Source: CAINVV01 sp031432175 (GTDB lineage: Bacteria; Bacteroidota; Bacteroidia; Bacteroidales; Prolixibacteraceae). Taken from it: a DNA stretch of 64,000 nucleotides. Location: the NCBI GenBank assembly GCA_964358545.1, contig CAYHQN010000002.1, forward strand, positions 19,873 to 83,872, in the 5' to 3' direction. Shown one piece after another: positions 8,104 through 16,563 of the stretch. Position numbers and translations under genes: made by a program. The notes beneath the pieces were generated by a model. The model was not told where the DNA came from. It worked only from the letters and a program-made list of their open reading frames with translations, and searched no databases. How positions within the stretch are numbered: position 1 is the first letter of the stretch; the number at the start of each line of letters is the position of its first letter.

Positions 8104-9345
8104 ATGAATTTAGATATAATCACCATTGGCGACGAAATCCTGATCGGTCAGATCGTTGATACCAATTCGGCCTGGATGGCGCAGAAACTGAACGATGAAG
8201 GGATCAATGTCCGGCAGATCATAAGCATATCAGATGATCCGGTCCACATCACCGAAACCTTCATCGAATCGGCCGGAAAAGTAGATCTAGTGCTGGTTAC
8301 AGGCGGACTGGGCCCCACCAAAGACGACAAGACCAAGGATACCATTTGTGATTTTTTTGGTACAAAACTTGTCACAAACGCTGCCGTTCTTGAAAACATT
8401 GAGGAGCTGCTCAACAAAAGGGGCATCGCGCTCAACCGCTTGAACCGCGACCAGGCCCTGGTACCTGAGGGCAGTCATGTATTTCAGAATAAGTTAGGAA
8501 CAGCTCCCGGACTGCTGCTCAAAAAAGACGGATGCTCCTTTATTTTCATGCCGGGAGTGCCTTACGAGATGAAATACCTGATGGAATTTGAAGTTTTGCC
8601 CTATTTGCGGGACAATTTTCAAACTACCACCATCCTCCACCGGACTGTCCTGACACAAGGCCTGCCCGAATCGATGCTTGCCGAAAAGATAGGCAGCTGG
8701 GAAGATGCGCTTCCAGGATTCATCAAACTGGCCTATCTGCCCAGTCCGCAAGGCGTCAGGCTGCGCTTGTCGGCCAGAGGACTTGAACAGCCGCTCATGG
8801 AAGCCGAAGTGGCGTCACGGATCATCGCGTTGCAGAAACTGATAGCTCCCAATATTTATGGCTACGACGACGAATCGCCGGCCGAAAGTATCGGAAATAT
8901 CCTGACCGAAAAAGGGTGGACAGTCTCCACCGCCGAAAGCTGTACCGGAGGTGCCATTGCAAGGTTGTTCACCGAGAATCCCGGCAGTTCAAACTATTTC
9001 AAAGGTTCTGTCGTAGCCTATTCCAATGAGATTAAAAAAGATATTTTGGGAGTCAAAGAAGAGCTACTCAAGCAGCATGGAGCCGTAAGCCGCGAAGTTG
9101 TTGAATCAATGGCCCTCAATGGATGCAGGGTGATGAAGACTGATTTTGCAATTGCTACATCAGGAATTGCGGGTCCGGGCGGAGGCACTGAGGAGAAACC
9201 TGTGGGTACAGTATGGATTGCTGTGGCACACAAGGATCAGGTCGTTTCACAACTTTTCCATTTCGTCAATGACCGCGAACGGAATATCGCCAGAACCGGC
9301 CAAAATTCACTCTTTATGCTTCGAAAATTATTAATTGCATTGTAG
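8104..9345 (+). CDS. cinA: CinA family protein (nicotinamide-nucleotide amidase domain)
   Basis: Two-domain protein of 413 residues. The N-terminal half is the molybdopterin-binding-like (MoCF/COG1058) domain: IITIGDEILIGQIVDTNSAW, LVTGGLGPTKDDKTKDTI and FIFMPGVPYEMKYLM. The C-terminal domain (from about residue 260) has STAESCTGGAIARL and ATSGIAGPGGGTEEKPVGTV, which mark the CinA deamidase that hydrolyses NMN to NaMN in pyridine nucleotide salvage. Length and domain order are as usual for Bacteroidota. Despite the name, a link to competence is not supported here. Confidence 0.95.
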   Translation: MNLDIITIGDEILIGQIVDTNSAWMAQKLNDEGINVRQIISISDDPVHITETFIESAGKVDLVLVTGGLGPTKDDKTKDTICDFFGTKLVTNAAVLENIEELLNKRGIALNRLNRDQALVPEGSHVFQNKLGTAPGLLLKKDGCSFIFMPGVPYEMKYLMEFEVLPYLRDNFQTTTILHRTVLTQGLPESMLAEKIGSWEDALPGFIKLAYLPSPQGVRLRLSARGLEQPLMEAEVASRIIALQKLIAPNIYGYDDESPAESIGNILTEKGWTVSTAESCTGGAIARLFTENPGSSNYFKGSVVAYSNEIKKDILGVKEELLKQHGAVSREVVESMALNGCRVMKTDFAIATSGIAGPGGGTEEKPVGTVWIAVAHKDQVVSQLFHFVNDRERNIARTGQNSLFMLRKLLIAL

Positions 9346-9406
9346 TTCTTTGTGCCTTCCTTTGTGACCTTCGTGGTTAAAAAAAATCAACACAAAGGGC
9401 ACAATG
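9346..9406. repeat. CTTTGTG-type dispersed intergenic repeat
   Basis: Tandem-like words CTTTGTGCC, CTTTGTGACC and CTTCGTGG, an A-tract, then the inverted copy CAACACAAAGGGCACAATG. It begins right after the cinA stop and can fold as a loose hairpin; a relative in style of the CACAGAG elements. Confidence 0.65.
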
Positions 9407-9454
9407 TCATATTGTTTAAATATTTGGCTTGCTGTTGTTTAATGAAAAAATATC

Positions 9455-11914
9455 ATGGAAAAGAAGAAAGTATTTTTGATATCGGGTGTAGTTTTGGCCA
9501 CCATAATTTTGGCCATTGTTTTAATTCCGATACTCTTCAAAGGCAAAATCGTCGCCACAGTGAAGGGGATGGCCAACCAGTCGCTGTTGGCCAGGCTGGA
9601 TTTCAAAGATGCCGATGTCTCCCTTTTCAGGAGATTTCCACAGCTGGATGTTCGCCTCAATAATCTAACTATCAATGGAATCAACGAATTCGAAGGCAAG
9701 CAACTATTACAGATAGAGATCCTGTCAACCTCGATGGCGCTCTCATCCCTCTGGAAAAGCGATGGCATTACCATTTCGGAAATTATCCTGACCAACCCTC
9801 AGTTCAATTTGCTGGTCTCCCCTGCCGGGAAAGCCAATTGGGAGATCACGAAGCCATCTTCGGCAGGTACTTCTTCGGAGACAAAGAACCCGATGAAAAT
9901 TGAACTGACTAAAGTTCAGTTAATCAATACACTGCTCACCTACCGGGATGAAAAAGCCAAAATGTTGACCGGCTTTAAAAATGGAAATTTCGAATTGTCG
10001 GGCTTTTTGAAGGGCAGCGATACCAAACTTAGTTTCAAAGGGGATACCGACAGCATCGCGTTCGAATATGGCGGCAAAAAACTGGTCAGCGGTATGAAAG
10101 TGAGTGGTGAAGGAGCCCTCCAGGCCAATTTCGATCAGAGAAGCTTTCGCTTTCTTGACAACAAATTCAATATCAATAAGCTTCCTGTGAAATTGCAGGG
10201 AACTTTCGTGATGGGCGACAAGGAGGATCAGTACGACCTTGCCTTTCAATCAACCGGTTCCACCCTGGATGAATTGATTGGATTTCTTCCGCAAAAACAG
10301 CAAACAAAGCTTAAAACATACGAAAAAGTGGGAAACCTCTCCTTCACCGGGGTAATAAAAGGCACCTATTCAGACACAACTTTCCCAGCCCTGGCGGCCG
10401 ATCTGAAACTGACCGACGGCAGGTTGAAATATCCTTCCAAGCCCAATGAGATCAGTAAAATCCAAGTGGTAGCCAGTCTCAGTAAACCGCAGGGAATTCT
10501 CGATTCGCTGAAGATCTCCGTAACCAAATTGGAAGCACTTGTAGCCGGCCATCCCATTGTCGCAAATCTGTCGGTGAAAACGCCGGTCAGCAATCCGTTC
10601 CTGACTGGCGATGTTGTAGGTGAGATTGATTTTGCTACGCTGCGACAGACCATTCCGATCGACTCGATGGAAATTGGGGGAATGGCACATGCCAATATCC
10701 ATTTCAATGGACCCTGGTCGGCCATCGACAAAGGTGAATACGACAATTTTCAAACCAAAGGAGCTGTTACGCTGAACGATTTCTTCTACAGCTCTCCCGC
10801 TTTCCCTGAGAGAGTTGGAATCCAGTCCGGAACATTCGCTTTCAATTCGAAAGAGGTAACCATTGCCTCCATGAAAGGGAAATTTGGCCAAAGCGACTTC
10901 ACGGTAGATGGATCTTTTGCCAATTATTGGGCCTATCTTTTGAAAGACGGAACAATTTTGGGCAACATCAAGCTAAAATCTGATCTGCTTGATGTGACCC
11001 AGCTAATGAACGGCGGTACCCAAAACAAAGATACAACCCATCTCGGCGACCCATATGTGATCCCTGCCCGGATTGACCTGACCGTCCTGGCAGCCGTTGA
11101 CCGGATGCTATACAGCAGGATGGAAATCAGGGGAACAACCGGAAAGCTGGTAGTCAAGGACCAAAAGCTTAATTTGGACCAACTCTCCATGAACCTTCTA
11201 AAAGGCACAATGGTCCTGTCGGGGGTTTATGCTGCCAAAGAAAAGAGTCCGGCGGACTTCAATTTCAAAATAGACATCAAGGATTTTGATCTTCCAACTG
11301 CCTATCAATCAATGGGTATTGTCAGACATATTTTGCCCATAGCCGGAAACAGCAAGGGTACTTTCCTGTCGGGATTGTCGCTGAGCGGAAAATTGGGGAA
11401 GGATTATGCGCCTTATTTCGAGACGCTTAACGGAACCGGACAGATTTCGATTAAAAATCTCGAACTGGTTGGGAACAACATGTTTGCCGAGATTGGCAAA
11501 TACTTCAGGAAAGACCTCTTTACCAATGTTAAGGTGAACGATTTTGCCAGTAACATCGTACTGACCAACGGAGCCTTATCCATTTCACCCTTTACAACCA
11601 AGGTTGCCAACCAGGAGGTGACTGTCTCAGGGAGCCAAACGCTGGCGCTGGACCTGAATTACCAGTTCAATTTCAAAGTCAACAAAAATGATCTGGCCGC
11701 TGATGTGACCAACCTCATTGGCCTGGTACCAGGAGCTGAAAATATTGACAAATACCCGATCAAAATCAACGTGGTTGGCAATCTTAAGAAACCGGATGTC
11801 AAGGTCGACCTCTCAGAAGCAAAGGACCTGGTAGCCAAAGAGTTTTCGAAGAAAGCGAAGTCTACTTTACAGGATGCCGTGAAGAAATTCGGATTGGAAG
11901 GGTTGTTTAAATAA
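9455..11914 (+). CDS. AsmA-like family protein
   Basis: Large 819-residue inner-membrane-anchored periplasmic protein. One N-terminal membrane helix (residues 6-27, FLISGVVLATIILAIVLIPIL seen in part) is followed by KADVSLFRRFPQLDV-type sequence, typical of AsmA N-termini, then long runs of beta-strands. The C-terminal AsmA-like domain includes LNGTGQISIKNLELVGNNMF and the NDLAADVTNLIGLVPG region. AsmA/TamB relatives are thought to bridge the periplasm and move lipids to the outer membrane; a role here is by family only. It is monocistronic, with a hairpin directly after the stop. Confidence 0.88.
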   Translation: MEKKKVFLISGVVLATIILAIVLIPILFKGKIVATVKGMANQSLLARLDFKDADVSLFRRFPQLDVRLNNLTINGINEFEGKQLLQIEILSTSMALSSLWKSDGITISEIILTNPQFNLLVSPAGKANWEITKPSSAGTSSETKNPMKIELTKVQLINTLLTYRDEKAKMLTGFKNGNFELSGFLKGSDTKLSFKGDTDSIAFEYGGKKLVSGMKVSGEGALQANFDQRSFRFLDNKFNINKLPVKLQGTFVMGDKEDQYDLAFQSTGSTLDELIGFLPQKQQTKLKTYEKVGNLSFTGVIKGTYSDTTFPALAADLKLTDGRLKYPSKPNEISKIQVVASLSKPQGILDSLKISVTKLEALVAGHPIVANLSVKTPVSNPFLTGDVVGEIDFATLRQTIPIDSMEIGGMAHANIHFNGPWSAIDKGEYDNFQTKGAVTLNDFFYSSPAFPERVGIQSGTFAFNSKEVTIASMKGKFGQSDFTVDGSFANYWAYLLKDGTILGNIKLKSDLLDVTQLMNGGTQNKDTTHLGDPYVIPARIDLTVLAAVDRMLYSRMEIRGTTGKLVVKDQKLNLDQLSMNLLKGTMVLSGVYAAKEKSPADFNFKIDIKDFDLPTAYQSMGIVRHILPIAGNSKGTFLSGLSLSGKLGKDYAPYFETLNGTGQISIKNLELVGNNMFAEIGKYFRKDLFTNVKVNDFASNIVLTNGALSISPFTTKVANQEVTVSGSQTLALDLNYQFNFKVNKNDLAADVTNLIGLVPGAENIDKYPIKINVVGNLKKPDVKVDLSEAKDLVAKEFSKKAKSTLQDAVKKFGLEGLFK

Positions 11915-11951
11915 TCATGCATATCTAAAGTTGTATTTTAAATATGCATGA
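11915..11951. repeat. hairpin after the AsmA-like gene
   Basis: Perfect 10-bp arms TCATGCATAT and ATATGCATGA around a 17-nt A+T-rich loop, starting one base after the stop codon. No T-tract directly follows, so it may be a weak terminator or 3'-end stabiliser. Confidence 0.5.
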
Positions 11952-11999
11952 ATTTTGTTGTTTTTTAGATTATTTTTATGTAATTTTAAAGTCTCATTT

Positions 12000-12007
12000 T
12001 ATATTTG
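12000..12007 (+). promoter_or_regulatory. candidate -7 box (TATATTTG)
   Basis: Exact match to the Bacteroidota TAnnTTTG element. The expected transcription start falls within a few bases of the ATG at 12015, so the ATPase mRNA may be nearly leaderless. No good TTTG -33 box is seen. Confidence 0.4.
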
Positions 12008-12014
12008 CATAAAA

Positions 12015-13175
12015 ATGTACATTTCTCGTGAGATTTACAATGAACTGATCGAATCCTGTAACACCTTCCCGGTAGTTACGATCACCGGACCCAGGCAGTC
12101 GGGCAAAACGACACTATTGAAAAACGTTTTTCCTGACAAGAAATACTTTTCCCTTGAAGATCCTGACACGCGACAACTTGCATTAACAGATCCCAGATCC
12201 TTTCTGAATCAATCGGATACAGGAATGATCATTGACGAAATTCAGCGGGTGCCTGAACTCGTTTCATACATTCAAGGAATTGTTGATAATCTGCAAAAAC
12301 CGGGTTACTATATTTTGTCGGGAAGTCAACAATTCGAACTTTCACAAACTATTTCGCAATCGCTGGCCGGACGGACTGCCATCCTGCGGTTGCTGCCGTT
12401 TTCGATTCAGGAGATACTGGTAGTCTCGCCCAATTCAACTGCCGATGAATTACTCTACAAAGGATTCTATCCGCGCACTTACACACTGCCGTCAATTAGC
12501 CCAACCCGTTACTACAACAGTTACCTCGAAACTTACATTGATCGCGATCTGCGCCAGATGCTTCATGTGAAAGATTTAAGGCAGTTCGAACTGTTCGTGC
12601 GGTTGTGTGCGGGAAGGGTCGGGCAGATTTTTGTGGCGGGCAACCTGGCTAACGACGTTGGCGTGACGGTCCCTACCATTCAATCGTGGCTTTCCATCCT
12701 GGAAGCCTCCTACATCGTCTATTTGCTCCGGCCTTTCCATGCCAATCTCAACAAACGACTGACCAAATCGCCCAAAATTTTCTTTTACGATGTGGGTTTA
12801 GCAGCATTTCTCTCCGGAATAACCGAGCCGTATCAACTATATACCAGTCCGTTAAAAGGGCCATTGTTCGAAAATATGGTTGTGATGGAAATGCTGAAAA
12901 GCAAATACAACCACTTCAGGCCTTACCAACTTTACCATTACCGGGATTCCAACCACAATGAAGTGGATTTAATCCTCGATTACACCACGCACCTGGACGC
13001 CATTGAGATCAAATCGTCTGCGACTTTTGATACAAGCTTTTTAAAAGGACTGAACCATATCCGAAAACTTCTTCCTCAAAAGATAAGAAATACAACTGTT
13101 TGCTATTCAGGTGAAACGGAGCAAACGATTGGTGAAAACAAACTGGTCAGTTACAAGAACGTTGCAAGAATTTAG
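12015..13175 (+). CDS. AAA_14/DUF4143 ATPase
   Basis: Cytoplasmic P-loop ATPase of 386 residues. Walker A is GPRQSGKTTL at residues 25-34 and Walker B MIIDEIQRVP at 71-80; SGSQQFELSQTISQSLAGR is the conserved sensor region. The C-terminal DUF4143 part has a restriction-endonuclease-like pattern (FENMVVMEMLKSK, EVDLILDY, AIEIKSSA). This pairing is very common in Bacteroidota and archaea, often near mobile DNA, but its job is unknown. An upstream ATG at 11955 would start inside the hairpin region and is rejected. The gene sits just before the HipBST-type module and one of that module's operator copies directly follows its stop. Confidence 0.92.
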   Translation: MYISREIYNELIESCNTFPVVTITGPRQSGKTTLLKNVFPDKKYFSLEDPDTRQLALTDPRSFLNQSDTGMIIDEIQRVPELVSYIQGIVDNLQKPGYYILSGSQQFELSQTISQSLAGRTAILRLLPFSIQEILVVSPNSTADELLYKGFYPRTYTLPSISPTRYYNSYLETYIDRDLRQMLHVKDLRQFELFVRLCAGRVGQIFVAGNLANDVGVTVPTIQSWLSILEASYIVYLLRPFHANLNKRLTKSPKIFFYDVGLAAFLSGITEPYQLYTSPLKGPLFENMVVMEMLKSKYNHFRPYQLYHYRDSNHNEVDLILDYTTHLDAIEIKSSATFDTSFLKGLNHIRKLLPQKIRNTTVCYSGETEQTIGENKLVSYKNVARI

Positions 13176-13177
13176 CG

Positions 13178-13306
13178 TCATAAATGATATATCCCGTTCA
13201 TTTTCCGGATTCAGCATCAAAAACCACAATTTGTATCACAAAAGATACCATTTACTTGCTTTTCAGTGAAATATAACCTAATTTTATCGGATAATATCAT
13301 TTATGA
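13178..13306. promoter_or_regulatory. paired operator candidates of the Hip module
   Basis: The 13-mer ATATCATTTATGA occurs at 13294-13306 and, reversed, at 13178-13190; each is itself nearly palindromic (TCAT-AA-ATGA; TATCAT-TT-ATGATA at 13295-13308). Between them is GTATC-ACAAAA-GATAC (13233-13248). This layout suggests looping or cooperative repression by the HipB-like protein. An ATG at 13303 lies inside the right operator. Confidence 0.6.
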
Positions 13307-13326
13307 TACAATTTCATCTTGTTAAT

Positions 13327-13539
13327 ATGACAAACGAGGAGCTTATTCAAACCATTAAAGAGAGAAAAGAGATTCTGGCTGTCAATCAGGAGTACCTGGC
13401 TGAGCTTTCCGGGGTTGGAATTGCAACCTTAAAACGGCTGGAAAGTGGCAAAGGGAATATCACTTTAAAAAATTTACAGAAAATTGCAGATGTGTTGGGT
13501 CTTGAAGTGAAACTCGAACTTAAAAAAACCAGTAAATGA
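13327..13539 (+). CDS. hipB: HipB-like HTH regulator (antitoxin/operator-binding subunit)
   Basis: Xre-type helix-turn-helix protein of 70 residues. Helices NQEYLAELSGVGIATLKRLESG form the DNA-binding motif, followed by GNITLKNLQKIADVLGLEVKLEL, the usual dimerising end of HipB proteins. The start MTNEEL at 13327 is chosen over the ATG at 13303, which lies within the operator palindrome. It overlaps the next gene by 4 bases (ATGA), so translation is probably coupled. Expected to repress the operon by binding the paired ATATCATTTATGA sites upstream. Confidence 0.85.
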   Translation: MTNEELIQTIKERKEILAVNQEYLAELSGVGIATLKRLESGKGNITLKNLQKIADVLGLEVKLELKKTSK

Positions 13540-13859
13540 GAAGCGCTGAAGTATATAGGAAAGGTATTTTAGCTGGAATACTAGCCGAAATCAACAGTCG
13601 TTCGTATGAGTTTAGTTACGATTCCATGTATTTTTCAGATAATTCAAAACCGCCAATTAGCCTGACATTGCCCAAAAATCAGTTGGTTCACACTTCTGAA
13701 TATTTATTCCCCTGCTTCTACAATATGCTATCGGAAGGCACCAACAGGGAAATTCAAACGAGGCAATTGAAAATTGACAAAAACGATTTCTTCGGCCTCT
13801 TGTTGGCCACTGCCCAATACGATACCATCGGCGCTATAACTGTGAAGCCAATTAATTAG
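13536..13859 (+). CDS. hipS: HipS-like protein (separate HipA N-subdomain 1)
   Basis: A 107-residue protein corresponding to the N-terminal subdomain of HipA kinases: AEVYRKGILAGILAE...YEFSYDS followed by PPISLTLPKNQLVHTSEYLFPCFYNMLSEG. In ordinary HipBA systems this piece is fused to the kinase; here it is a separate gene lying between the HTH gene and the kinase gene. In the known E. coli O127 HipBST system the equivalent small protein HipS is the antitoxin. Overlaps hipB by 4 bases and is 13 bases ahead of the kinase. Antitoxin role is inferred from that precedent. Confidence 0.85.
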   Translation: MRSAEVYRKGILAGILAEINSRSYEFSYDSMYFSDNSKPPISLTLPKNQLVHTSEYLFPCFYNMLSEGTNREIQTRQLKIDKNDFFGLLLATAQYDTIGAITVKPIN

Positions 13860-13872
13860 AAACAAACCGGTT

Positions 13873-14880
13873 ATGGAAATAGAATATTGTCCAGGATTGC
13901 TTATAAAGGGACATTCCGGCTATAGTCCCCTCTTTTTGCGAAGGATGTTCTCCGGGCGAAAGGTCAGTCCTGTTTTGCCGTATAATGCCCCTGAAATGGA
14001 TGAAGAAGACCAAAAGAAGTTCATGCAAAACAGGAAAAGAATTTCAATTTCGGGTATGCAGGAGAAATATTCCGTTCTGCTTGAAAAAAACAGCCTTCGA
14101 TTGACCGCTGAAGGGGAACTGGGCTCCTATATTCTCAAACCAAAACCTCATGGACTTCGGAAAATCACCATGGCACCGGCAAATGAACACCTGACCATGC
14201 AAATTGCCAGCCAGGTTTACAAGATCCCGACTGCCGTTAATGGATTGGCGTTTTTCAGCAATGACGAACCTGCCTACCTGACCAAACGATTTGACATAGA
14301 CATCCATGGAACAAAACTTGGGAAAGAAGACTTTGCATCATTAGCCGAAAAAACAGAAGAAAATGCAGGAGCCAATTTCAGGTATGACTATTCGTACGAA
14401 GGCATTGCCGAATTGATCCGAAAGTACGTCGGATCCTGGCAAATTGAAATGGAAAAGTTTTACAATTTAGTGGTCTTTAACTTTTTATTCTCCAATGGGG
14501 ATGCCCATTTGAAAAATTTCTCCTTGTTGGAAACTGCCAATGGCGACTATGTTTTGAGCCCTGCTTATGATCTGATGGATACACGGATCCATGTAGACGA
14601 AGAGGGCTTTTTTGCCTTGAGTGATGAGCTCTTTAAGGACGGGTACTGGTCAGATTGCAGAATCAAAAACTCACCGCACCATCCATGTAAAGAGGATTTT
14701 ATTGTATTCGGGAAGAAAATTGGAATATCAGAAAAGAGGATTGGTAAATTGCTTGTCCCTTTTCTGAAAGAACCAGCCGGGGTTGGGAATTTAGTAAAGA
14801 AATCGTTCCTTGATCAGGAAACCCGGGAACAGTACCTGAACCATTATCATGAACGGTTAGGGATGTTGAATTTGGGTTGA
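13873..14880 (+). CDS. hipT: HipT-like serine/threonine kinase toxin
   Basis: HipA-type kinase of 335 residues lacking the N-terminal subdomain. Residues 57-66 read ISISGMQEKY: the gly-rich loop with two serines in an SIS arrangement (Ser58, Ser60), as described for HipT, where they are autophosphorylated. Catalytic NGDAHLKN has Asp210 at residues 208-215 and the metal-binding Asp233 lies in SPAYDLMD. In E. coli O127 the target is tryptophanyl-tRNA synthetase; the target here cannot be told from sequence. It ends 46 bases from a converging DUF2683 gene. Confidence 0.9.
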   Translation: MEIEYCPGLLIKGHSGYSPLFLRRMFSGRKVSPVLPYNAPEMDEEDQKKFMQNRKRISISGMQEKYSVLLEKNSLRLTAEGELGSYILKPKPHGLRKITMAPANEHLTMQIASQVYKIPTAVNGLAFFSNDEPAYLTKRFDIDIHGTKLGKEDFASLAEKTEENAGANFRYDYSYEGIAELIRKYVGSWQIEMEKFYNLVVFNFLFSNGDAHLKNFSLLETANGDYVLSPAYDLMDTRIHVDEEGFFALSDELFKDGYWSDCRIKNSPHHPCKEDFIVFGKKIGISEKRIGKLLVPFLKEPAGVGNLVKKSFLDQETREQYLNHYHERLGMLNLG

Positions 14881-14926
14881 TATCTGTCTCGACAAAAGGC
14901 AAAATAATCAATCGTTTCACCTACTT

Positions 14927-15148
14927 CTATTTTAACTCGGATTTTAAATCTTCCCACTCCTTCCCCCTGTTATCCTTCTGGAAGGATTTATATCTTTTGT
15001 CGAGCTCCTTATCTAAAGTTAGGCCTGGTTTGACAGAGTTATCCTTCTTAATTTCTATAAAATCATAATCTTCCTTTAAAGCTTTAAGCATGTTGATAAT
15101 GCTTTTAGCTTTTAGGGATTTATCTTGTATTTTGATAATGTAGGTCAT
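14927..15148 (-). CDS. DUF2683 family protein (orphan antitoxin-like)
   Basis: A 73-residue charged protein: MTYIIKIQDKSLKAKSIINM then LKALKEDYDFIEI and a basic/acidic tail rich in Lys. The pattern KAKSIINMLKAL followed by acidic strand is that of DUF2683, proteins in Bacteroidota usually paired with a RelE/YoeB-like toxin and assumed to be the antitoxin. No toxin frame follows: the gene runs head-on into the hipT end 46 bases away. It is therefore an orphan, or the toxin was lost. Confidence 0.75.
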   Translation of the reverse strand: MTYIIKIQDKSLKAKSIINMLKALKEDYDFIEIKKDNSVKPGLTLDKELDKRYKSFQKDNRGKEWEDLKSELK

Positions 15149-15570
15149 TTTCCCGAACTTTCTCCAAAGATAATAATTTGAAGAGACAAGATAAACCTTT
15201 TGAGAGAATTGATTTATTCACAATTGACATCTTGTACACGAGGGGGTTTGTGGGCTACCCCTGTAAATCGCCAACACAGGATCATTCCCTTTCAGAAACC
15301 CCCTTCATCTTTTATACAGCATGTGAAAGAACGTTCTTTATTGCTAAATTCGTCCGTTTAATTCAGGAGACGCTCCGCGCCAGCGGGGGTTTCTCATTTT
15401 TTTTTGTTTTGATATTTGTTTATCAGCATATTAACCCATTTAGGTTGATAACTTCTTTTGCATATTCTCTTAATGTTGTAGATAATTACATAATTTTGAC
15501 TTAGTTATTAAAGCTTGGTTAAGCAAAAGCAATTTAATGAGTTGATTTATACTAATCTAAATTTTTTAAT
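15149..15570. other. gene-free stretch with degraded repeat words
   Basis: No convincing gene. It contains three related C/G-tract words, GGGGGTTTGTG near 15242, AGAAACCCCCTTC near 15297 and CGGGGGTTTCTC near 15386, the first and third in one orientation and the middle one inverted, with a G+C-rich spot GACGCTCCGCGCCAGCG between. The open frame across it translates this repeat-like sequence and is not believed. The end is very A+T-rich and probably holds the promoter of the next gene. Confidence 0.5.
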
Positions 15571-16011
15571 ATGAGTACTGATAATGACATCTTAGAGATT
15601 TACCGCAGTGCTGGTCAATTGCAAGAGAAATATATTTTCTACATAGTGGCATTATGCGTTTCAGCTATTGGTTTTTCGGTTTATTGCACTATAGATAAAC
15701 CATTACACTATACTCATATCCCATTAGGTATAGCAGTTTTATTGTGGGGTACAAGTATTTTTAGCGGTTTGAATTATATCAAATGGGCAATTGAGATAAA
15801 GAGAACTAACTACCAAAAATTGGATGTAATGTCTGACAGTCAATTAATGCGCCAAGTAAGTTTTCAATCAATTATTGATATTCTGGACAAAAAAGAAAAA
15901 TCTTTTAGTAATAAATTGCAAATCTATTTTCCTCTACAGGAGTATAGTTTCTATTCTGGTGTAGTCTTTTTCATCATTTGGCATATCATTGAAATGTCCT
16001 TCATAAAATAA
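15571..16011 (+). CDS. hypothetical membrane protein (146 aa)
   Basis: Unrecognised protein with about three membrane segments: residues 22-41 (IFYIVALCVSAIGFSVYCTI), 50-68 (HIPLGIAVLLWGTSIFSGL) and 127-143 (YSGVVFFIIWHIIEM). A charged cytoplasmic loop lies between the second and third. Strongly A+T-rich compared with the dapB region that follows, which with its neighbours suggests acquired DNA. The arrangement of short helices plus charged loop is seen in effector-type membrane proteins of defence systems, but nothing specific supports that here. Confidence 0.65.
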   Translation: MSTDNDILEIYRSAGQLQEKYIFYIVALCVSAIGFSVYCTIDKPLHYTHIPLGIAVLLWGTSIFSGLNYIKWAIEIKRTNYQKLDVMSDSQLMRQVSFQSIIDILDKKEKSFSNKLQIYFPLQEYSFYSGVVFFIIWHIIEMSFIK

Positions 16012-16078
16012 AAAACATTTAATCTTATCTATTTATCATAAAAATAATATCAACAATTAAAAACTAATTTTTATCATC

Positions 16079-16474
16079 ATGAAAACTACAATTTATCTTA
16101 CTTTCCTTTTTGTCCTACCAATATTTTATATGCAAAACGTGCATATGGATTTTATTAATTCTAATCAAATACAAACTATGAGAACTACTTCACTACGTCA
16201 CCTCATTATTGGCCTAAATGAGTTAATTGCTGATATCAACAAAAAAAATACCACTAAGATTGAACTTGTTCCAGTACCAGGGTGTTTTTCAGATGCTACT
16301 TTAAAGATAACAGAAGTTGGAACAGTATTAAAGTATGGCGTTAAAGGCACAAATGAAATGAGGGGAAGTTTTGCTGCTTTCGATAGTATCATTGAAAAGT
16401 ACTTTACTAACGCAAAAGACAGGGATAAATTTTATGAGAAGATAAATAAAAAAGAGACCGAAGGTCAAAAGTAG
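16079..16474 (+). CDS. hypothetical protein with possible signal segment (131 aa)
   Basis: Starts MKTTIYLTFLFVLPIFYMQN, a weak signal-like hydrophobic N-terminus without an obvious cleavage site. The remainder has helices and strands (LRHLIIGLNELIADINK, IELVPVPGCFSDATLKITEVG, FDSIIEKYFTNAKDRDKFYEKI). No family recognised. Located 67 bases after the small membrane protein gene and similarly A+T-rich, so the two may form a unit. Confidence 0.55.
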   Translation: MKTTIYLTFLFVLPIFYMQNVHMDFINSNQIQTMRTTSLRHLIIGLNELIADINKKNTTKIELVPVPGCFSDATLKITEVGTVLKYGVKGTNEMRGSFAAFDSIIEKYFTNAKDRDKFYEKINKKETEGQK

Positions 16475-16563
16475 GTGTTAATGCAACTTTTCATAATGGA
16501 TTGATTTCTTTGTATACAATATCGTGTTTCCATCTGAAAAAATAACAAAAAAATTATAGTATC

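Noticed and set aside
15178..15504. 108-aa open frame on plus
   Set aside because: It translates C/G-tract repeat words and A+T-rich spacer; composition is not protein-like.
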